A DNA stretch of 64,000 nt from Nocardia yamanashiensis NBRC 100130 (GTDB lineage Bacteria > Actinomycetota > Actinomycetes > Mycobacteriales > Mycobacteriaceae): the NCBI RefSeq assembly GCF_001613325.1, contig NZ_BDCD01000006.1, forward strand, positions 62,001 to 126,000. The letters run 5' to 3'. A program made the translations under genes and the position numbers. This document shows, in pieces, positions 1 through 12,313 of this stretch (positions are counted from its first letter, which is position 1; each line of letters begins with the position of its first letter). The notes below the pieces were generated by a model. That model did no database searches and had not been told where the DNA came from. It was given only the letters and a program-made list of their open reading frames with translations.

Positions 1-515
1 CCGAAGCGGCGGATGCCGGCTTCGATGGCGCGGGCGGCGGCTTTGTCGTCGAGTTTCTGATCGCGCAGGATGGTGGCGTTGTCCAGGACGCGGGCCAGGC
101 CCTCGAGGGCTTTGGCGCCGCCGTATTCGGGGTCGGGTTCGTCGTGCTGGACGTAGATGATGGTGTTGCCGACCGGATCGACCACGGTGAAGCGGCTCTG
201 GCCGGGTTTGAAGCGGGTGATGCGGGGCGTGCCGCGGGCGGGGATCTTGCCGTAGCGGGCGCGCAGGGCGGCGGTGAATTCCACGTGCCAGGGCTCGATC
301 TCGTCGACGAAGACCACGCAGCCGATGTGCGCGGCCTCGGCGTCGATGCCTTTGGGGGTGGGTCCGAAGTGCAGTTGGAAGCCGTCGCGTGCCACGGCGC
401 CATAGGTGTAGGGGCGGGTTTGTTCGTAGGTGACGGTGTAGCCGAGTGTGCGGTAGAAATCCAGGGTTTCGGGCAGGTCGCCGCCCCAGAGCATGGGGGT
501 CGAGATGTTCGCCAT
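1..515 (-). CDS. VOC (glyoxalase-fold) family protein, C-terminus cut by the window edge
   Basis: The frame is open from the ATG at 515 to the window edge, about 171 codons. A GGAGG-type ribosome binding site lies at 522-527. The protein opens with MANISTPMLWGGDLPETLDF followed by a short helix and a strand. That is the usual entry of a vicinal-oxygen-chelate module, and a later segment (FTVVDPVGNTIIYVQ) matches the closing strand of such a module. VOC proteins bind a metal or a small ligand and include glyoxalases and antibiotic-binding resistance proteins. Nothing here tells which one this is, and substrate is unknown. The alanine- and lysine-rich helical tail continues off the left edge. 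Confidence 0.75.
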   Translation of the reverse strand, partial: MANISTPMLWGGDLPETLDFYRTLGYTVTYEQTRPYTYGAVARDGFQLHFGPTPKGIDAEAAHIGCVVFVDEIEPWHVEFTAALRARYGKIPARGTPRITRFKPGQSRFTVVDPVGNTIIYVQHDEPDPEYGGAKALEGLARVLDNATILRDQKLDDKAAARAIEAGIRRF

Positions 516-616
516 CGGGTGCCTCCTCGCGGTTTTGCTTCGCCGCGATCCAAGCTACGGAGAGACATGAGTCCCATGCACATAGAAATTTTCGCGGGCC
601 CGGTTAGGCTGCGTGC

Positions 617-997
617 GTGGAGAACCCGTTCGGGGCCGTGGGCACCGCCAACTACGTCAATCTGGTCACCTTCAAGAAGGACGGCACGCCCGTCGGCACC
701 CCGCTGTGGGCGGCGCTCGACGACGGGAAGATGTACATCTGGACCGTCACCGACAGCTGGAAGGTGAAGCGGATCCGGCGCAATCCGCAGGTCACCTTGC
801 AGCCGTGCGATGTGCGGGGCAAGACGCACGGGGAGATCGTGAAGGGCACCGCGGTGGTGCTCGATGCCGCCGGCAGCGACCGCGCCCGGGCGCTGATCCG
901 CAAGCGCTACGGCATCATGGGCATTCTGGCCATCGGCGGCAGCCTCATCCGGCGTGGTAAGAGCGGGACCATCGGTATCGAGGTCTCCCCCGCCTAG
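617..997 (+). CDS. PPOX-class F420-dependent oxidoreductase-like protein
   Basis: A 126-residue split-barrel protein beginning MENPFGAVGTANYVNLVTFK. The family signatures are KDGTPVGTPLWAA near residue 22 and WKVKRIRRNPQVTLQ near residue 50. Actinobacterial members of this pyridoxamine-oxidase-like group bind F420 or flavin and reduce small organic acceptors. The start is GTG at 617. The hexamer TAGGCT lies at 605-610, 6 bases upstream, with no ribosome binding site, so the mRNA is probably leaderless. It ends 3 bases from the stop of a convergent paralogue at 1001. Family is clear, substrate is not. Length fits the group (about 125-145 residues). Confidence 0.85.
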   Translation: MENPFGAVGTANYVNLVTFKKDGTPVGTPLWAALDDGKMYIWTVTDSWKVKRIRRNPQVTLQPCDVRGKTHGEIVKGTAVVLDAAGSDRARALIRKRYGIMGILAIGGSLIRRGKSGTIGIEVSPA

Positions 998-1000
998 CGG

Positions 1001-1390
1001 CTATCCGGCGGCCGCATCGGGGGTGATGGCCAGGCCGACGGAGCGATCGGGGCCGCGAAAGAGCTTGTGGCCCTTGATCGCCAGCCTGCCGATCCACCCG
1101 TATTTGCGGCCCACCACCATGCGCACGTGTTCGGTGCCGTCGGCGTCGAGCACCTGTGCGGTGCCGGTGATGATCTCGGTGCCGCGCACCCGGCCGCGGT
1201 TGTCGCAAACCTGTAGCGTGACGGCCGGATTGCGCCGGATGCGTTTGACCTTCCAGGTGCCCGGATTGGTCCAGACCACGATCCGGTCGCCGTCGGGGGC
1301 CACCCAGACCGGCGTGCCGACCGGGGTGCCGTCCTTGCGGTAGGTGGTGATCAGCGCGTATTTGCCCTGTGCCACATCATGCCAAGTCAT
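1001..1390 (-). CDS. PPOX-class F420-dependent oxidoreductase-like protein, paralogue of its neighbour
   Basis: A 129-residue protein starting MTWHDVAQGKYALITTYRKD. It shares the motifs KDGTPVGTPVW and WKVKRIRRNPAVTLQVCDNR with the convergent gene at 617. It also resembles M. tuberculosis Rv2061c, which likewise adjoins cobN. The start at 1390 is preferred over upstream codons because GGAGG stands just before it and the residues upstream do not resemble the family. Likely a small cofactor-dependent reductase in the cytosol; substrate unknown. The synteny with cobN is recalled from Mycobacterium and not tested here. Confidence 0.85.
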   Translation of the reverse strand: MTWHDVAQGKYALITTYRKDGTPVGTPVWVAPDGDRIVVWTNPGTWKVKRIRRNPAVTLQVCDNRGRVRGTEIITGTAQVLDADGTEHVRMVVGRKYGWIGRLAIKGHKLFRGPDRSVGLAITPDAAAG

Positions 1391-1447
1391 GTCCTCCACG
1401 GTAGGAATCCGGCGGTGCGGGCACATCCGCCCGCGGACGGCCATCCC

Positions 1448-1519
1448 GCTACGTCTGCGGACGTAGCCCGGCGCGCGAAAGCACCGGACCGCCGGGGACC
1501 CGGTCCGGTGTTCGCGCGC
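1448..1519 (-). terminator. Two strong hairpins behind the glycine-zipper gene
   Basis: Reading the minus strand away from the gene ending at 1529, the first hairpin spans 1519-1471. It has a 9-bp arm, a 2-base bulge, a 10-bp arm and a 9-base loop, all paired without mismatch. The second spans 1467-1448 with 8-bp arms (GCTACGTC/GACGTAGC) and a 4-base loop. Neither is followed by a T-run, as is common in actinomycetes. They probably end the transcript of the gene at 1529-2068 and insulate the gene starting at 1390. Confidence 0.6.
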
Positions 1520-1528
1520 GGCGTCAGC

Positions 1529-2068
1529 TCATGGGTTGTCCCCCGCGATGATGGCTCCGATCAGACCGCCCACACCGCAGCCGATGATCGCGCCGATCAG
1601 GAAGAACCAGATCCCGATCAGCACGCCCACCAGGCAGCCCAGGACGGCGCCGGCGACGATGGTCCCGGCGCTGGCGACGTTCGCCAGCGCGGCCACCTGG
1701 GTGGTGGGCGCGGCGATATCAGCGGCGTTCTCCGGCCGCACCGTCAATACGGTTCCGCTGGAGTCGATTTCGGGCACCACGCTGACCGTGCGTTCGGCGG
1801 CCTGATAGGTCAGCGGCAGTGCGGCGAGCACCTCACCGCCGGTGCCGAGGATGTTCACGGCGCCGTCGGCGAATTCGAAATGTCCCGCGGTGAGGGTGGT
1901 GGTGACGGCGGAACGGTCTTGGGCTAGCGCGATCTGGTATCCGACTCCGCGGTCGACTCCGCTGATGCCCGGCCCGGCGACGGCGGGTTCACCGTGCGCG
2001 GTGGCGGTGGCCACGCAGAGCGCGGCGATGGAAAGCATTGCTGTAGCGGCTAATTTGGCAATTCGCAT
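1529..2068 (-). CDS. Secreted protein with C-terminal glycine-zipper membrane segment
   Basis: Predicted 179 residues from the ATG at 2068. The N-terminus has a basic start and hydrophobic core ending near AHG-EP, a Sec signal peptide. A hydrophilic beta-rich middle follows (about 30-115). The C-terminus is strongly hydrophobic and glycine-rich, with LGCLVGVLIGIWFFLIGAII and further G-x3-G spacing. Such tails pack in membranes. A clear paralogue lies at 13601-14155 at the other end of the first cobalamin block, with the same order of signal peptide, soluble domain and glycine zipper. Function unknown; a cell-envelope role is inferred. Confidence 0.75.
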   Translation of the reverse strand: MRIAKLAATAMLSIAALCVATATAHGEPAVAGPGISGVDRGVGYQIALAQDRSAVTTTLTAGHFEFADGAVNILGTGGEVLAALPLTYQAAERTVSVVPEIDSSGTVLTVRPENAADIAAPTTQVAALANVASAGTIVAGAVLGCLVGVLIGIWFFLIGAIIGCGVGGLIGAIIAGDNP

Positions 2069-2384
2069 TATGGTTACCTGCAATCGAAGAGCCGATTCAC
2101 CCCAGACTCGAGTAGGCGTTTCCGCACGGGAACACCGAATGGGTTGACTCGATCGCGCGAACACGAGGACGCGGCGAATCGGGAATACACTTCCAATTTT
2201 TCGGCCCAATAAGATGATTGGGTTGCCCAGCGCCTCCCCGGGTGACACCGGAACCATTCTTATGATCCGCTTAATGTCACACCCGGGGAAGATCAGGTGC
2301 CGGGGTTGTCCGCCCTTGTCCTGCGCGCCGCCCGACACGCCGCCCATCGCGTGTCGTTATTCCGCACCGAAATGCGGAATTCGC
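2069..2384. other. Intergenic region between the glycine-zipper gene and cobN
   Basis: About 316 bases without a gene. The left part must hold the promoter of the minus-strand gene starting at 2068. The right end holds the cobN terminator hairpin at 2359-2380. The stretch near 2180-2225 is less GC-rich than its surroundings. No convincing additional reading frame or repeat was seen. Confidence 0.6.
2359..2380 (-). terminator. Terminator hairpin after cobN
   Basis: Arms ATTCCGCA and TGCGGAAT (8 bp, perfect) around a 6-base loop, beginning 4 bases after the cobN stop at 2385. Its place directly behind a long gene makes it a likely intrinsic terminator. Confidence 0.6.
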
Positions 2385-5993
<3,609 letters not shown>

Positions 5994-6009
5994 AGTTCGG
6001 CCTTCCTTG

Positions 6010-6180
6010 GGGTTGCGCGCCCAGCACGGTACGGCGCCCGCCGGGAAGGTCTGACTGTCACAGTGGCGCGACCGCACCGGAATTGCACCGGTTTCTTCTG
6101 GTCCGACGAGCCAGGGGATGGTATCGCGCCCGGGTCACGGTGCTGCAAAGGTGCAGCGCGCGGGTCTAGGAGACCGTCCG
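6010..6180 (-). promoter_or_regulatory. Cobalamin (AdoCbl) riboswitch in the cobN leader
   Basis: Read on the minus strand, the region contains CCGGTGCAATTCCGG, then GCGGTCGCGCCACTGTGA (plus-strand 6058-6075), then AGTCAGACC. These are the conserved core and B12-box elements of cobalamin riboswitches, in the right order and spacing. An additional hairpin (GCTGC/GCAGC) lies at 6141-6156 upstream. The element ends within about 20-40 bases of the cobN start at 5993, which suggests control of translation initiation or early termination. Outer boundaries are approximate. Confidence 0.9.
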
Positions 6181-6201
6181 GTCCGGGCGTACGCTGCCGG
6201 T

Positions 6202-6522
6202 ATGCCGAAAACTCCAGGATGGGTCCGGCGGAACCGTTTTGCCGCCTGGTCAGGATACTTTTGCGCCTTGGTTGCCTTCGCAACGCTGGCAATGGCCTTG
6301 ACGGCCGCCGGCTCCGGTCACGCGCAGTACGCCATGCTCGCCGGCATCATCTGCGCGGCAACGATCCTCTTCGCGATCACCATCATCAGCACGACTGTGC
6401 ATCGCGATCACGTGCAACGCCACAATGTGCCCAGCCTCCTGATGGACAGCTGGGAACAGTCCCCGGCCTTCGCCACCCGCCGGGGTGCGCCGCAGGCCAT
6501 CGAACCGCATCAATCCGCCTGA
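6202..6522 (+). CDS. Small two-helix membrane protein
   Basis: A 106-residue protein starting MPKTPGWVRRNRFAAWSGYF. It has two transmembrane segments (about 15-38 and 45-66) and a short cytosolic tail. The start is supported by TACGCT at 6190-6195, exactly 6 bases upstream, with no ribosome binding site, so it is probably leaderless. The start lies about 20 bases from the upstream end of the cobN riboswitch, on the opposite strand, so the two promoters are close together. The second helix and its following HRDH resemble those of the small membrane protein at 36605-36919, which suggests a shared family. Function unknown. Confidence 0.7.
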   Translation: MPKTPGWVRRNRFAAWSGYFCALVAFATLAMALTAAGSGHAQYAMLAGIICAATILFAITIISTTVHRDHVQRHNVPSLLMDSWEQSPAFATRRGAPQAIEPHQSA

Positions 6523-6585
6523 TCCCCATCCCGCGGCGGGTGTCGGCGCACACGCACCGGCGCCCGCCGTAGGCTTGTTTGCGTC

Positions 6586-7902
6586 ATGACGCGCACCGAT
6601 CCCGATTCCTGCCCCGGCGTGCTCCGCCTGCACCAGGCCGCCGACGGCCCCCTGGCCCGCATCCGCGTCCCCGGCGGACATCTCGCGCCCGAGCAACTGC
6701 AGGCGCTCGCTGAAGCCGCCCGCGATCTGGGCGACGGCAATATCGAACTCACTTCCCGCGGCAACATTCAGCTGCGTCAGGTCCACGACGCCCCCGCCCT
6801 GGAAGCCCGCCTCACCGCCGCCGGCCTACTGCCCAGCGCCACCCACGAGCGCGTGCGGAACATCATCGCCTCCCCGCTCTCCGGACGGGTCGGCGGCTGG
6901 ACCGACGTACACGCCCTGGTCCCGGACCTGGATCGCCGCCTGCAAGCCGACCCGCACCTGGCCGACCTCCCCGGCCGCGTGCTCTTCACCCTCGACGACG
7001 GCCGCGGCGACGTCAGCGGCCTCGGCGGCGATATCGGCATCCACGCCCTCGACGAGAACACCTACGCCCTCCTGTTCGCCGGCGACGACACCGGCATCCG
7101 CGTCCCGCCCCACGAGGCCGTCGACCTCATGCTCAGTGCCGCCCACGCCTTCCTGGAACTGCGCGACGGACACTGGCGAGTACACGAGATCCCCGACGGC
7201 CGCGCCCGCATCACATCTCACTTGCGCACCGCCAGTACGGATCTCGACTCCGACAGCACTGCCCAGACGGACGGGACCGCACCCGAAACATCCAGCCCGG
7301 CGCCTTCGGCCCCGAACGACGAAGGCTCCGCCGCACCGCACGCGGCAGATCCGTCACCCATCGACGAACTCGTGAATCCGAGTGCGCGCCAGGATATTCC
7401 GATCGGCTGGCTGACCCAGGCCGACGACCGCGTCACCCTCGGCGCAGGCGTACGCCTGGGCTCGCTACCCGCCCGCACCGCCGAATTCATCGCCGCGATC
7501 GAGCGCCCGGTGTACGTCACCCCGTGGCGCAGCCTGGTCATCACCGATCTCGACGAATGGGCCGCCGAACAGGTCGTGCGCGTCCTGGCCCCCATGGGTT
7601 TGATCTTCGACGCGAACTCCCCCTGGCTCGAGGTCTCCGCCTGCGCCGGGCAACCGGGCTGCGCCAAATCCCACACCGACGTGCGCGCGGACGTGACCAC
7701 AGCGGTCGAGTCCGGCCGCGTCGTGCACGAGAACCCGGACACACCAAGGCAATCCGAAGCCGAAGGACTCGACGCCGACGAGGTCGTGGCAGCGGGCCGT
7801 CAGCACTGGTCCGGCTGTGACCGCCGCTGCGGCCGCCCGCGGGGCGAGGTCACCGACATCATCGCCACCCCCGACGGCTACCGAATCGATCCGGCGACCT
7901 AA
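6586..7902 (+). CDS. cobG: Precorrin-3B synthase CobG
   Basis: 438 residues. CobG is the O2-dependent Fe-S monooxygenase that converts precorrin-3A to precorrin-3B, so its presence marks the aerobic corrin pathway. The protein has the nitrite/sulfite-reductase ferredoxin-like half at the N-terminus (ELTSRGNIQLRQV near 60). Its [4Fe-4S] ligands are cysteines 353, 359, 411 and 415, in the motifs CAGQPGCAKSH and CDRRCGRP. An unusual low-complexity stretch rich in S, T, A, P and D, about 45 residues near 215-265, separates the two repeat halves. Reads away from cobN; cobH lies about 2.2 kb downstream after three unrelated genes. Confidence 0.95.
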   Translation: MTRTDPDSCPGVLRLHQAADGPLARIRVPGGHLAPEQLQALAEAARDLGDGNIELTSRGNIQLRQVHDAPALEARLTAAGLLPSATHERVRNIIASPLSGRVGGWTDVHALVPDLDRRLQADPHLADLPGRVLFTLDDGRGDVSGLGGDIGIHALDENTYALLFAGDDTGIRVPPHEAVDLMLSAAHAFLELRDGHWRVHEIPDGRARITSHLRTASTDLDSDSTAQTDGTAPETSSPAPSAPNDEGSAAPHAADPSPIDELVNPSARQDIPIGWLTQADDRVTLGAGVRLGSLPARTAEFIAAIERPVYVTPWRSLVITDLDEWAAEQVVRVLAPMGLIFDANSPWLEVSACAGQPGCAKSHTDVRADVTTAVESGRVVHENPDTPRQSEAEGLDADEVVAAGRQHWSGCDRRCGRPRGEVTDIIATPDGYRIDPAT

Positions 7903-8021
7903 GTCTCCCGCGGGGGCGGCAGTACCGTGCGTGGACGACTCGACCTGCCGCCTCGGCCATGCTTCCTACGATTCGCGCGTCACGCTGGCACAGTGGAGAA
8001 ACGCGGATCCAGGAGGGCGGG

Positions 8022-8573
8022 ATGGCGGTGCCGGGACTCAGTGATGACGAAATCGCGGGGATGTCCGATGCGGAGCGGCGGGCGTTGATCGCGCGGTTGC
8101 GGTTGCCGCCCGAGCGGGTGTTGCCGCGGCCGGGGCTGGTGGCGTGGAATCGGCGGATTCGGTTGACGCTCATGGTAGGTGGGTCGATCGCGTTGATTCC
8201 GTGGATCGTGTTTCTGGCGATGACGTTGCCGATGGAGTATCACGCCAGGAACTGGTCGATCACGTGGGTCGGGTTCGACATTCTGCTGGTGGTGATGATG
8301 GCCACCACCGCCTATGTGGGTTGGCGGCGGTGGGCCATCTTGCCGTTGCCCGCGTGCGGGACGGGGCTGTTGTTGCTGGTGGATGCCTGGTTCGACATCA
8401 TGACGGCGGATTCGCGGGATATGTGGGTGTCGGTGGGCACGGCGCTGATAGGCGAGATACCGCTAGCGGCACTGCTGATCAGCGGGGCGCTCATGTTGTT
8501 CCGGTTTCTGGTGCTCGTGCACCCGCTCTACGATCCGGCGGTCAGTGCATGGAAGGCGCGGCTGCCGTTCTGA
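8022..8573 (+). CDS. Four-helix integral membrane protein of unknown function
   Basis: 183 residues from the ATG at 8022, which has a strong AGGAGG site at 8011-8016. A charged cytosolic start (DDEIAGMSDAERRALIARLR) is followed by four hydrophobic segments, at about 52-76, 85-105, 110-130 and 145-170. The N-terminal pattern DxEIxxMSxxERRALI resembles small actinobacterial membrane proteins, but I do not recognise a named family. Its last 32 bases overlap the 3' end of the convergent gene at 8542. Confidence 0.8.
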   Translation: MAVPGLSDDEIAGMSDAERRALIARLRLPPERVLPRPGLVAWNRRIRLTLMVGGSIALIPWIVFLAMTLPMEYHARNWSITWVGFDILLVVMMATTAYVGWRRWAILPLPACGTGLLLLVDAWFDIMTADSRDMWVSVGTALIGEIPLAALLISGALMLFRFLVLVHPLYDPAVSAWKARLPF

Positions 8574-9426
8574 CCGGGCGGACCGCGTGCAGTTCCATGG
8601 TGCAGCATTTGACGCTGCCGCCGGATTTGAGCAGTTCGGACAGGTCGATGCCGATCGGGAGATAGCCGCGGGCGCGCAGTTCTGCGGTGAGTGTGGTAGC
8701 GCGGTCGGTGAGGAAGACGTGGTAGCCGTCGCAGACGCCGTTGAGGCCCAGCACGTTCGCGTCGTCCTCGGTGGCGATGACGGCGTCGGGGTAGAGGTCG
8801 GCGAGCAGGCGGGCGCTCTCGGGGCTGAAGGCGGCCGGGTAGTAGGCCACGGTGTCGCCCAGGACCATGAGGGCGGTGTCGAGGTGGTAGAAGCGCGGGT
8901 CGACCAATTCCAGTGAGACGACCGGCAATTCGAAGAATTCCTCGACTTCGCGGTGGGCGGCCGGGGAGGTGCGGAAGCCGGTGCCGGCCAGGATGCGGTC
9001 CCCGGCGATGGCGAAATCGCCTTCGCCCTCGTTGGTTTCGGTGGCGGGGGCGACGCGGGTGAAGTTCCGTCCGGCCAGCCAGCGGTGGTAGGCGGGGCCT
9101 TCGGCGGCGCGTTCGGGGTTGGCGAAGCGGGCCGAGAGGGCGCGGTCGCCGATCACCAGTCCGCCGTTGGCGGCGAAGACCATGTCCGGCAGGCCGGGCA
9201 CGCCCTCGATGGTCTCGACCTGGTGGCCGTGGGCTTCGAACGCGGCGCGCAGGCCGTCCCATTGCGCCAGGGCCAGATCCCGGTCCACCGGGGTGGCGGT
9301 GTCCATCCACGGATTGATCGCGTAGGTGACTTCGAAATGCTCGGGCCGGCACATGAGATAGCGCCGCGCGGTCGGGCGGCGGGTGCCGGCGGGTTCGGGA
9401 GTGTGGAGCGTGGCTGCGATGGTCAA
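8542..9426 (-). CDS. Guanidine-modifying enzyme, dimethylargininase / arginine dihydrolase type
   Basis: 294 residues. The signature RRYLMCRPEHFEVTYAINPW near residue 22 and LPDMVFAANGGLVIGD near 80 place it in the amidinotransferase/arginine-deiminase fold. The catalytic cysteine is one of the pair in SVKCCTMEL near the C-terminus, and a conserved histidine lies in DPRFYHLDTALM. Enzymes with this N-terminal signature hydrolyse methylated arginine (DDAH) or arginine itself (arginine dihydrolase, as in cyanobacterial ArgZ). The sequence alone does not separate these. The divergent Lrp/AsnC gene at 9565 is the likely regulator, so an amino-acid catabolic role is inferred. Confidence 0.85.
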   Translation of the reverse strand: MTIAATLHTPEPAGTRRPTARRYLMCRPEHFEVTYAINPWMDTATPVDRDLALAQWDGLRAAFEAHGHQVETIEGVPGLPDMVFAANGGLVIGDRALSARFANPERAAEGPAYHRWLAGRNFTRVAPATETNEGEGDFAIAGDRILAGTGFRTSPAAHREVEEFFELPVVSLELVDPRFYHLDTALMVLGDTVAYYPAAFSPESARLLADLYPDAVIATEDDANVLGLNGVCDGYHVFLTDRATTLTAELRARGYLPIGIDLSELLKSGGSVKCCTMELHAVRPVRTAAAPSMH

Positions 9427-9449
9427 CGAGGCTCCTCTGGAGTTGGGCG

Positions 9450-9467
9450 CGTGGCGCGGTTGCCACG
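9450..9467. promoter_or_regulatory. Inverted repeat in the enzyme/Lrp intergenic region
   Basis: CGTGGC and GCCACG (6-bp perfect arms) around a 6-base spacer, 24 bases upstream of the minus-strand gene start at 9426. It lies between divergent genes, one of which encodes an Lrp-type regulator, so it is a candidate binding site. Confidence 0.4.
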
Positions 9468-9564
9468 AAGGTAATCGGCGTAGCGTTGCGCTCGGAACAC
9501 CGATTCGTTGCGTGATCTCGGCACTTCGCGGAGATTCATTGCGCCCGGACGACAGGGGTGTGGC

Positions 9565-10002
9565 ATGGATGAACTCGACCGCAAGATTCTCGGCGCGCTG
9601 CTGAAGAACGCGCGCGCCTCTTTCCAGGAGATCGGCGCGGTGATAGGTCTGTCGGCGCCGGCGGTGAAGCGCCGCGTGGACAAGCTGGTCGCGGGCGGGC
9701 AGATCACCGGGTTCACCGCGGTGGTGAATCCGGCCGCGCTGGGCTGGCGCACCGAGGCGTACGTGGAGGTCTTCTACCGCGACAACATCTCTCCGGCCGA
9801 GCTACGGCGCGGCCTGGAACCCATTCCGCAGGTGGTCGGGGTGTGGACCATCGCCGGTGAGGCGGACGCGCTCGTGCACGTCATGGCCACCGATATGGCC
9901 GAAATCGAATCCACGGTCGAGCGCATCCGCGAGAACGCCCGGGTGGGCCGCACCCGCAGCAGCATCGTCATGTCGCGGCTGCTGGAACGCCCGCGCCCTT
10001 GA
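9565..10002 (+). CDS. Lrp/AsnC family transcriptional regulator
   Basis: 145 residues starting [20 protein letters not shown]. The N-terminus is the AsnC winged helix-turn-helix ([20 protein letters not shown], residues about 20-40). The C-terminal half is the ligand-binding RAM domain ([15 protein letters not shown] near 95). Such proteins sense amino acids and control nearby metabolic genes. It is divergent from the guanidine-modifying enzyme at 8542 with 138 bases between them, so that gene is the obvious candidate target, with arginine or a relative as candidate effector. Confidence 0.9.
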   Translation: MDELDRKILGALLKNARASFQEIGAVIGLSAPAVKRRVDKLVAGGQITGFTAVVNPAALGWRTEAYVEVFYRDNISPAELRRGLEPIPQVVGVWTIAGEADALVHVMATDMAEIESTVERIRENARVGRTRSSIVMSRLLERPRP

Positions 10003-10100
10003 ATCGGATACCGGTCCCGCTTCCGGCTCCGGGTAGCTGGCGGGGTTGCCGATGTGACCCGCTCCACGGCCGTCCGGCGGCGAAATCTAGGGTGGACGGC

Positions 10101-10736
10101 ATGTCCGACGTGCGTACCAGCTACATCAAAGACGGGGCCGAGATCTATCGGCGCTCGTTCGCGACCATTCGGGACGAGGCCGACCTGGCTCGATTCCCGG
10201 CGGATGTGTCGCAGGTGGTGGTGCGCATGATCCATGCGTGCGGGCAGGTCGATCTGGCGGCGGACGTGGAGTTCAGCACCGATGTGGTGGCGAAGGCGCG
10301 CACCGCGCTGCGGGCCGGTGCGCCCATTCTGTGCGACGCGAACATGGTGGCTTCCGGGGTGACGCGCAAGCGGTTGCCCGCCGATAACGACGTGCTGTGC
10401 ATGCTCGGCGACCCGCGCCTGCCCGAGCTGGCCGAATCGCTCGGCAATACCAGATCCGCTGCCGCGCTGGAGCTTTGGCGCGATCGGCTGGACGGTGCGG
10501 TGGTGGCCATCGGCAATGCGCCGACCGCGCTGTTCCATCTGCTGGACATGCTCGACGCCGGCGCCCCGAAACCCGCTGCGGTGCTGGGCATTCCGGTGGG
10601 GTTCATCGGGGCGGCCGAATCCAAGCAGGCGCTCGCCGAGTACGGCGGCGTCGAATTCCTGACCGTGCGGGGACGGCGCGGCGGCAGCGCCATTACCGCC
10701 GCGGCCCTCAATGCGATTGCGAGTGAACAAGAATGA
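10101..10736 (+). CDS. cobH: Precorrin-8X methylmutase CobH
   Basis: 211 residues starting [20 protein letters not shown]. CobH moves the methyl group from C-11 to C-12 of precorrin-8X to give hydrogenobyrinate. Family motifs include the catalytic histidine region [13 protein letters not shown] near 40 and [12 protein letters not shown] near 75; the C-terminus has [19 protein letters not shown] at 10088-10093, 7 bases before the ATG, suggests a leaderless start. It overlaps cobIJ by 4 bases (ATGA), so the two are translationally coupled. Confidence 0.96.
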   Translation: MSDVRTSYIKDGAEIYRRSFATIRDEADLARFPADVSQVVVRMIHACGQVDLAADVEFSTDVVAKARTALRAGAPILCDANMVASGVTRKRLPADNDVLCMLGDPRLPELAESLGNTRSAAALELWRDRLDGAVVAIGNAPTALFHLLDMLDAGAPKPAAVLGIPVGFIGAAESKQALAEYGGVEFLTVRGRRGGSAITAAALNAIASEQE

Positions 10737-12265
10737 GCGGCAAGCTCTGGGGTGTCGGGCTCGGACCCGGCGATCCGGAACTGGTGACGGTGAAGGCGGC
10801 GCGGGTCATCGGCGCGGCCGATGTGATCGCCTTCCACAGCGCCCGGCACGGGCGCAGCATCTCGCGCGCCATCGCCGCGCCGTACATGCGGGAAGGGCAG
10901 CTCGAGGAGCATCTGGTCTACCCGGTCACCACCGAGACCACCGATCATCCCGGCGGGTATCAGGGCGCGATCGACGAGTTCTACGAGCAGGCCGCCGAAC
11001 GCCTTGCCGTGCACCTGGCAGCGGGCCGGTCGGTGGCGCTGCTCGCGGCGGGTGATCCGTTGTTCTACAGCAGCTTCATGCACATGCACCGCCGGTTGGC
11101 CGACCGGTTCGACACCGAGATCATTCCCGGCGTCACCTCGGTCAGCGCTGCGTCGGCGGCGCTCGGAACGCCGCTGGTCGAAGGCGATCAGGTGCTGTCG
11201 GTGCTGCCGGGGACCATGTCCACCGAGGAGCTCACCCGCCGCCTGCGTGATGCCGATGCCGCCGCGATCATGAAGCTGGGCCGCACGTATCCGAATGTGC
11301 GTCAGGCGCTGGCCGATTCAGGTCGCCTGGATGACGCGTATTACGTCGAGCGCGCCAGCTCCACCCGCCAGCGGGTGCTGCGGGCCGCCGACGTGGACGA
11401 GGCGAGCGTGCCGTACTTCGCGATCACCGTGGTGCCCGGGCCGACGCCCGCGACGCGGATTCCCCTGAGCGACAATGCGATCGGCACCGTCACGGAATCC
11501 GCTGCCGAGCAATCGAATGCGATCGGTGAAGTGGTCGTAGTCGGTATGGGCCCCGGCGCACAGGGCTGGACCACCCCCGAGGTCGCACAGGCGCTGTCGG
11601 AAGCCACCGACATCGTCGGCTACACCACCTACGTCAACCGCGTCCCCGAACGCGCCGGCCAGCGCCGCCATGCCAGCGACAACAAGGTCGAATCCGAGCG
11701 CGCCGCAATGGCTTTGGACCTGGCCAAGCACGGCGCGAAGGTCGTCGTGGTGTCCTCGGGTGATCCCGGCGTCTTCGCCATGGCGGCCGCCGTGATCGAG
11801 GAATCCTCGGATCCGCAGTGGCGCGAGGTGCCGGTGCGCGTCCTGCCCGGCGTGACCGCCGCGAGCGCCGTCGCCAGCCGCATGGGCGCGCCCCTGGGCC
11901 ACGACTTCGCCATGATCTCGCTCTCGGATCGCTTGAAGCCGTGGGAGACCGTCGCCCAGCGCATCTCCGCGGTCGCTTCGGCCGATATGGCGTTCGCCGT
12001 CTACAACCCCGCCTCCACCCAGCGCCGCTGGCAGGTGGCCGCCATGCGCGATCTGGTGCTCGAGCACCGCAAGCCGGAGACCCCGGTCGTGATCGGCCGC
12101 GATGTGGGCGGGCCGGCGGAATCCGTCCGTGTGGTCACCCTGGCCGAATTGAATCCGGAGGAGGTGGATATGCGCACCCTGCTGATCGTCGGCGCGTCCA
12201 CCACCACCGTGTTCGAGGCCGCCGGTGGGCCCCGGGTGTTCACCTCCCGGCGTTACGGCAGCTAA
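10733..12265 (+). CDS. cobIJ: Fused precorrin-2 C20-methyltransferase / precorrin-3B C17-methyltransferase
   Basis: 510 residues with two complete SAM-dependent tetrapyrrole methylase domains in tandem. The first (1-245) starts [20 protein letters not shown] and is the CobI type. The second (about 265-505) opens [20 protein letters not shown] and is the CobJ type with its ring-contraction chemistry. The same fusion exists in M. tuberculosis (Rv2066). Having both activities in one chain links the steps either side of CobG. The start is inside the ATGA overlap with cobH. Confidence 0.96.
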   Translation: MSGKLWGVGLGPGDPELVTVKAARVIGAADVIAFHSARHGRSISRAIAAPYMREGQLEEHLVYPVTTETTDHPGGYQGAIDEFYEQAAERLAVHLAAGRSVALLAAGDPLFYSSFMHMHRRLADRFDTEIIPGVTSVSAASAALGTPLVEGDQVLSVLPGTMSTEELTRRLRDADAAAIMKLGRTYPNVRQALADSGRLDDAYYVERASSTRQRVLRAADVDEASVPYFAITVVPGPTPATRIPLSDNAIGTVTESAAEQSNAIGEVVVVGMGPGAQGWTTPEVAQALSEATDIVGYTTYVNRVPERAGQRRHASDNKVESERAAMALDLAKHGAKVVVVSSGDPGVFAMAAAVIEESSDPQWREVPVRVLPGVTAASAVASRMGAPLGHDFAMISLSDRLKPWETVAQRISAVASADMAFAVYNPASTQRRWQVAAMRDLVLEHRKPETPVVIGRDVGGPAESVRVVTLAELNPEEVDMRTLLIVGASTTTVFEAAGGPRVFTSRRYGS

Positions 12266-12313
12266 TATCCCATAGTGGAACGTGAAGCGGCTCGACCCGA
12301 GTAAGGAGACGCG

